From positions 1-26,666 of the forward strand of contig DFKI01000186.1 of the NCBI GenBank assembly GCA_002373325.1: 26,666 bases of DNA. Direction: 5' to 3'. Under the pieces are notes generated by a model. The model was not told the DNA's origin, did not search any database, and saw only the letters and a program-made list of their open reading frames with translations. Made by a program: the position numbers and the translations under genes. The stretch comes from Treponema sp. UBA3649 (GTDB lineage: Bacteria; Spirochaetota; Spirochaetia; Treponematales; Treponemataceae). Shown here piece by piece: positions 23,501 through 26,666 of the stretch; position 1 is the first letter of the stretch, and each line of letters opens with the position of its first letter.

Positions 23501-23645
23501 GTACACGACAGCGATACGAAGCTACTATAATAACCGCAATACAAGTAGTTCCACTATGATTGATGGATTTGCGGGAAAATCTGCAACTGAAAAGGCAACT
23601 CTGATGAATTCGACTTACAAAGGTAATTACTTCTTTGGTAAGTAA
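20583..23645 (+). CDS. Large surface lipoprotein with InlB B-repeats and BspA-type leucine-rich repeats
   Basis: 1020-residue predicted surface lipoprotein. The signal segment AAIFMLALIFTLAAC has a lipobox with the lipidated cysteine at residue 30. Residues ~46-410 hold five InlB/Listeria-Bacteroides B-repeats, most ending in the signature FVAWNTSDDGxGTRY ... LFAQW (YAIW, YASW, YAQW in other copies); one repeat has the MGWFTDSELDSPFDF form. Residues ~418-494 look like a divergent InlB domain (VEHGTVTSNVESAMAGS, FAMPESEVSV), then a sixth B-repeat (~498-573). Residues ~640-960 are BspA/LRR_5-type leucine-rich repeats (GTSAFAGCKNLKSIKFAS, GDYAFCNCSGITSIDIS, GSYAFAYSGLTTIKIPSTV). ATG at 20583 has AAAAGGAG upstream. 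The role is probably adhesion or host/polysaccharide binding, known for BspA-like proteins. Base and codon use becomes more AT-rich after about 22040. First gene of a three-gene envelope operon. Confidence 0.9.
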   Translation: MNKKDYFHSIVNHAKAAIFMLALIFTLAACPQVNLENPEEAMEKPSYTLSFNANGGSGSMNSITVKEGTIITLSSCPFTKSGMMFVAWNTSDDGFGTRYQNEASLIITKDITLFAQWAVPHTVTFNANGGTGTDYAQTVPENISTIIMENNFTKEGKILAYWNTESDGTGTTYLDARAATFDADVTLYAIWKTPCTVSFETNGGNILENQIVAEGNNASVPAAPKKDGYRFMGWFTDSELDSPFDFATPISEDTVLYASWKKILTLTYNANGGDGEIIEQTLLEGDEITLRENTFTRTDYGFACWNTSNDGSGDRYDDQETFIPTESMTLYAQWGKTCTLTFSKNSDDAEGSMEEISSPAGSSVSLPASLFTRTGYYVSGWNTSADGSGTAYANGQTLVLNESQILYAQWREGSGNFYPVNIPSVEHGTVTSNVESAMAGSIITLTVTPDQDYKVGSITITSGGQAVPYTEIEENKTYQFAMPESEVSVEIVLLLNARTISFDANYESAGGSTDEISASLGSDVTIPECGFTREDWTAISWNTEEDGSGTEYLPGNSITLNDNIILYAQWREGYVTTVEKLADTLTYIKSLGKTTAKVVITNATDTSLEGSFTGSGNSATEILGTVGSAIKAASTLNINLELDYNSSLTKIGTSAFAGCKNLKSIKFASNVTTIGDYAFCNCSGITSIDISKITEIDSYAFAKTGLISITIPAAITSFGTRAFYSSSLRTVTFASGSKLKYTGSSAFEDSDLSNISLPEGLKDINDNAFNGCQNLTTLIIPSTVENIGSYAFAYSGLTTIKIPSTVRWVKNAVCYGCKSLTTASVEITEANYSGNDIKQEAFYDCTNLKSVSFACSVPAYACIGCTNLTSVTFTRNDINSIGDWAFYGTKISSVSLPSQLQTIGDHAFDDCSNLSSVTFGNTSSSANLQEIGSSAFSGSKISSVTIPASVFKIGDNAFSSATSITFSPSTTTWYTTAIRSYYNNRNTSSSTMIDGFAGKSATEKATLMNSTYKGNYFFGK

Positions 23646-23684
23646 GAAAAACACAAATAAATGTCAATAATTTAAGGAGAAGAT

Positions 23685-25358
23685 ATGAAAAAAACAAATT
23701 TAAGGGTTCTGGCACTTGCGGCTGGAATATTGACGATGGGAGGGGTCTTTGCTCAGACTCCTGCTTCTAACACAAACATGGTGACGAGCGGACTCATCGA
23801 GGACGATATTGTTGACCAGATTGACACGGGCGTGGAGGGAAAAGACTTTCTCTTCTTTGGCGGATATGGACTTAACACAAATCAGATTCAAATCGGTGCT
23901 GGAAAATTCTTCGGTCCAAATTTGTGGCTCTCCCTTTATGAGGGATATTATCTGAAAGCAAACACGACAAACGAAGAATCCGTAACAAAAGACAATGTTG
24001 CGGGCGACGGAGTGAACATCGACTACACGGACAACTCTTCATCCGCAAGCACAAACGGCTCAGTCCAACTTAAAAACGACCTTGCCCTGAGTCTTTTCCT
24101 TTCAAACAAGATTGGAGGAACACTCTACTGGAACACAAATTCAATCACCTACAGCGGATACGATGCAACCGATCCAACGGGTGAACTCTCCCCAGTCAAA
24201 ACAGGAAGAACAACCACATCCGACTCATCCGAAATACATGCGGTAGGAACACAGAGTGATAAAATCTACACAGCCCTTGAAAACACAAACTCCAAGAACA
24301 CATTCGGCGTAAGTTTCAACGGACTTAGGACTCCCTATCTGTTCGGCGACCTAAAATTCTACGCGGGTCTAAGCTCCCTTGCCTTTACCATGGAGCGACG
24401 ATTTATAAACATCGCATGGAGTCAAAACACGACTCTCAACGGAAGCTCTGTGGACGGACTAAAACAGCCGGTATACTCAGGAACCTATGACTACAACACA
24501 TTCACACCTTCACTTTCCGCAACACTTGGCCTGACCCTTCCTAAACTCTGGGACTGTGTGACTCCGGATTTATCACTTGGAGAGGGATTTTCCATCTCTT
24601 TCAAAAACAATGCGAGCTCCTACAATTACGCGGAAAACACGACAAACAACTCAACCCAGCTTGTCCGCACAACAACAGATTACAGCCGGGAACAAGGAAA
24701 ATTCATAGACTGGACAAACACACTGACTCCGAAAATCACATTTGACTTTGATTTTTCCGAGCGTCTGATTCTGAAGGCAAGCGTAATCTCCCCTGTCTCA
24801 CTCAGCGGCAAATATACAGGAGCGGACTCATTCACTGAGAGAACAACGACAAAGACCACCGACATTTCAAGCGGAGAAATCACCACAACGGAAGTTCTGA
24901 AAAAAGGCGGAGAAAGATTAAACACAGATATCTTCACCACAAGCGTCTCTCCATCTCTCGCACTCGGTCTTGCCTATAAAGTCGTTCCTGAAAAATTCAA
25001 CATCAACATGGGAGTCTCAGCCTCATGTGGTGCCCTTACATGGGAAAAAAGAACCTCGACCAACAGCCACATTCCTGAAGTCTCAACGACCACCTTCACC
25101 GATGCCTACGGTAACACAACCACAACAGGTGCAAACTACACACCAACAAACGGAGACGGAACCCTTGCAGGAGATGCCATGCCGGAAAACGAGCGGAACA
25201 CTTTTTCAGCAGGAGAGCCAAGCGCGGAGGCAAGATTCGGATTCACATGGTTCCTCGGTGAAAAATCACAGATTGACACTTATGTTCTTTACGGAAGCTC
25301 GGCAGGAACATCCCTTCCCACATGGGCTATGAACGTAACATTCGGATTAAGATTCTAA
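23685..25358 (+). CDS. Predicted outer-membrane beta-barrel protein (unknown function)
   Basis: 557-residue protein with a signal peptide (MKKTNLRVLALAAGILTMGGVFA, cleavage before QTP). The mature part is rich in Thr, Ser, Asn and aromatic residues with alternating hydrophobic strands, for example FLFFGGYGLNTNQIQIGAG, LWLSLYEGYYLKA, LALSLFLSNKIGGTLYWNT, LILKASVISPVSLSG and SLALGLAYKVVPEKFNINMG, and it ends in WAMNVTFGLRF, with the C-terminal phenylalanine typical of outer-membrane barrels. I recognise no named family. A TAAGGAGAA Shine-Dalgarno lies before ATG 23685. It lies 39 bp after the InlB/LRR lipoprotein and nine bases before the next lipoprotein, so all three are probably made together. 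It could anchor or export the surface lipoprotein, or be a porin; neither is shown. Confidence 0.78.
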   Translation: MKKTNLRVLALAAGILTMGGVFAQTPASNTNMVTSGLIEDDIVDQIDTGVEGKDFLFFGGYGLNTNQIQIGAGKFFGPNLWLSLYEGYYLKANTTNEESVTKDNVAGDGVNIDYTDNSSSASTNGSVQLKNDLALSLFLSNKIGGTLYWNTNSITYSGYDATDPTGELSPVKTGRTTTSDSSEIHAVGTQSDKIYTALENTNSKNTFGVSFNGLRTPYLFGDLKFYAGLSSLAFTMERRFINIAWSQNTTLNGSSVDGLKQPVYSGTYDYNTFTPSLSATLGLTLPKLWDCVTPDLSLGEGFSISFKNNASSYNYAENTTNNSTQLVRTTTDYSREQGKFIDWTNTLTPKITFDFDFSERLILKASVISPVSLSGKYTGADSFTERTTTKTTDISSGEITTTEVLKKGGERLNTDIFTTSVSPSLALGLAYKVVPEKFNINMGVSASCGALTWEKRTSTNSHIPEVSTTTFTDAYGNTTTTGANYTPTNGDGTLAGDAMPENERNTFSAGEPSAEARFGFTWFLGEKSQIDTYVLYGSSAGTSLPTWAMNVTFGLRF

Positions 25359-25367
25359 GGAGAAATT

Positions 25368-26666
25368 ATGAAAAGAAAAATAAAAACAAGCACAATCGTT
25401 TTATCAACATTCGCGGGATTCGCAATGATTCTTTCTGGATGCGGAAACGTGTGGACGGGAGGAAATCTCACACCCACGGAATATTCTTTTGACGGCACTG
25501 AAGGCATATCAAGCGCATCTCTTGGCACGAGCTCATCCATGCATGAAACAGCACGCCACGCAATTTTCAAAATCGACAACAATTCATTCGATTCTGGAGC
25601 GGGTGCTTCCCGGCTTCACACATTTACAAAAGCAGCCGAAGACACAGAGCTCACTCTTGAAATCCAAAGCTATGCAAGACTCGATGAGGATTCCGTCGCA
25701 AAAGCAGTAAAGTTCTACGCTCTTACTGGCAATCCGATTTATGCAAGCGGAGCTCCGAAAAGAAGCGAATCACCACTTCCATCATCAATCGTAGATTATA
25801 CGAGCATTGAATCCACCGGCAACGCTGCAAGTTCAAACGTAAAAACGCTTGTTGACATTCAAATCAACACGACATCCGTTACGACAGATGCAATCGCCAT
25901 TTTTATTGATGCGGCAATTCTCAAGGACATAAACGGAAACTTCGTGGTCAACGCAAACCAGAACGAAATCTGCGGAGAGGAAAGCGACAGTCTCGTGCGC
26001 TACATCGGAATCGGTTCAAAAAGCGACGGTGAGACTCCTGATGCGCTCAGTTTTAGCTATGGCGAGGATTTTTCACCGGACCTTGTGTATGCCCCTGCTC
26101 TGAATGTAAGCGTCGTGTCAAATGGAAACGGAACTTTCACCGTAGTCTCAGGTTCAGCAGAATACGCAGATTACACAGCCACCCCGAGTCCAACGGAAAA
26201 ACAAAAGACAGACCTTAACACATCTCTTGACAAACTTTGGAGCATACAAATCAGGGAAGACGGAGCGTCCGCATGGGTTCAGGGCAGTCTTACATTCCAT
26301 TACGAAAGCGACACAAAAAAATATGAGTCGCAGGAACTCACGCTCACACCCGGAACAAAATACCGCCTTGTAAAAAACATTCCGGCATCCGGCGAAGGTC
26401 TTTCCGAAATCACCCAGAGCAATATTCTTTACGGGCATGAAGCAAAGCAGAGTTATACAAAGGCATATACGGAATATAAATCAAGTCAGGTCGCAACCTA
26501 TTTCTCAAGCGAGCCCTCATACATCATAAGCTCAGCATCTTTTGCCCAGGGAGAATATTCGCAAGAAAGCATTGAGGACGCGCAAAAAGACTTGCTCTCG
26601 CTAACGGAAAAAGACAATGGAAAATTCGACGTTCAGCTTTTGACATTGGGAGGCGAGCAGCTTGAG
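25368..26666 (+). CDS. Lipoprotein of unknown function, 3' end outside the window
   Basis: Open frame of 433 codons to the window edge with no stop, so the gene is partial. It begins MKRKIKTSTIVLSTFAGF, has lipobox LSGC with the lipidated cysteine at residue 25, and continues GNVWTGGNLTPTEYSFDG. The ATG follows an AAGGAGAAA Shine-Dalgarno, and the start lies nine bases after the barrel protein stop. Later segments include TELTLEIQSYARLDEDSVAK, VKTLVDIQINTTSVTTDAIA, IFIDAAILKDINGNFVVNAN and TLTPGTKYRLVKNIPASG, suggesting beta-sandwich, Ig-like structure in a large exported protein. No named family is recognised. Codon use matches the barrel gene. Third member of the envelope operon. Confidence 0.82.
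   Translation, partial: MKRKIKTSTIVLSTFAGFAMILSGCGNVWTGGNLTPTEYSFDGTEGISSASLGTSSSMHETARHAIFKIDNNSFDSGAGASRLHTFTKAAEDTELTLEIQSYARLDEDSVAKAVKFYALTGNPIYASGAPKRSESPLPSSIVDYTSIESTGNAASSNVKTLVDIQINTTSVTTDAIAIFIDAAILKDINGNFVVNANQNEICGEESDSLVRYIGIGSKSDGETPDALSFSYGEDFSPDLVYAPALNVSVVSNGNGTFTVVSGSAEYADYTATPSPTEKQKTDLNTSLDKLWSIQIREDGASAWVQGSLTFHYESDTKKYESQELTLTPGTKYRLVKNIPASGEGLSEITQSNILYGHEAKQSYTKAYTEYKSSQVATYFSSEPSYIISSASFAQGEYSQESIEDAQKDLLSLTEKDNGKFDVQLLTLGGEQLE

Overview
The window looks like chromosomal DNA of a spirochaete, most likely a Treponema of the gut or rumen type. The evidence is a periplasmic-flagellum sheath protein (FlaA), a spiro-SPASM protein (a family I know only from spirochaetes), and InlB-repeat/BspA-type leucine-rich surface lipoproteins. 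Genus-level placement is inference; no rRNA gene is present.

Layout. (1) 1-2420, + strand: a NeuB/SpsE-type nonulosonate synthase and an Rpn-family PD-(D/E)XK nuclease whose tail carries a 12-bp tandem repeat. (2) 2470-6700, - strand: tRNA-Glu with its own promoter and terminator, a tandem YegP/DUF1508 protein, a RelA/SpoT-TPR protein and a HemN-like radical SAM protein fused to a Nudix domain. Each has its own promoter. (3) 6749-9608, - strand: flaA as a single-gene unit with clear promoter and terminator, then an amidase/GerMN pair for the cell wall. (4) 9644-16371, - strand: a four-gene sugar operon (spiro-SPASM, glycosyltransferase, a trifunctional SpsF/PseG/methyltransferase protein, ATP-grasp ligase). 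With neuB it suggests synthesis and transfer of a decorated nonulosonic acid, plausibly onto flagellin. (5) 16390-16771: a divergent control region filled with a palindromic repeat whose two arms have been amplified in tandem. (6) 16772-20288, + strand: xseA-xseB-mutL, a DNA repair operon. (7) 20289-26666, + strand: a long leader (promoter, G7 tract, terminator-like hairpin) followed by a surface operon of an InlB/LRR lipoprotein, an outer-membrane barrel-like protein and a lipoprotein cut by the window edge.

Two themes cross the regions. Several + strand genes (neuB, rpn, xseA, and a small leader ORF) have a -10 box so close to the start codon that the mRNA would be leaderless or nearly so, while most downstream operon genes and several - strand genes have good Shine-Dalgarno sites. 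Several - strand genes use TTGCAA-17 bp-TANNAT promoters, two of them with near-identical sequence. The most promising candidates for new biology are the nonulosonate-decoration operon, the amplified palindromic element, and the possible phase-variable, attenuated leader of the surface operon.
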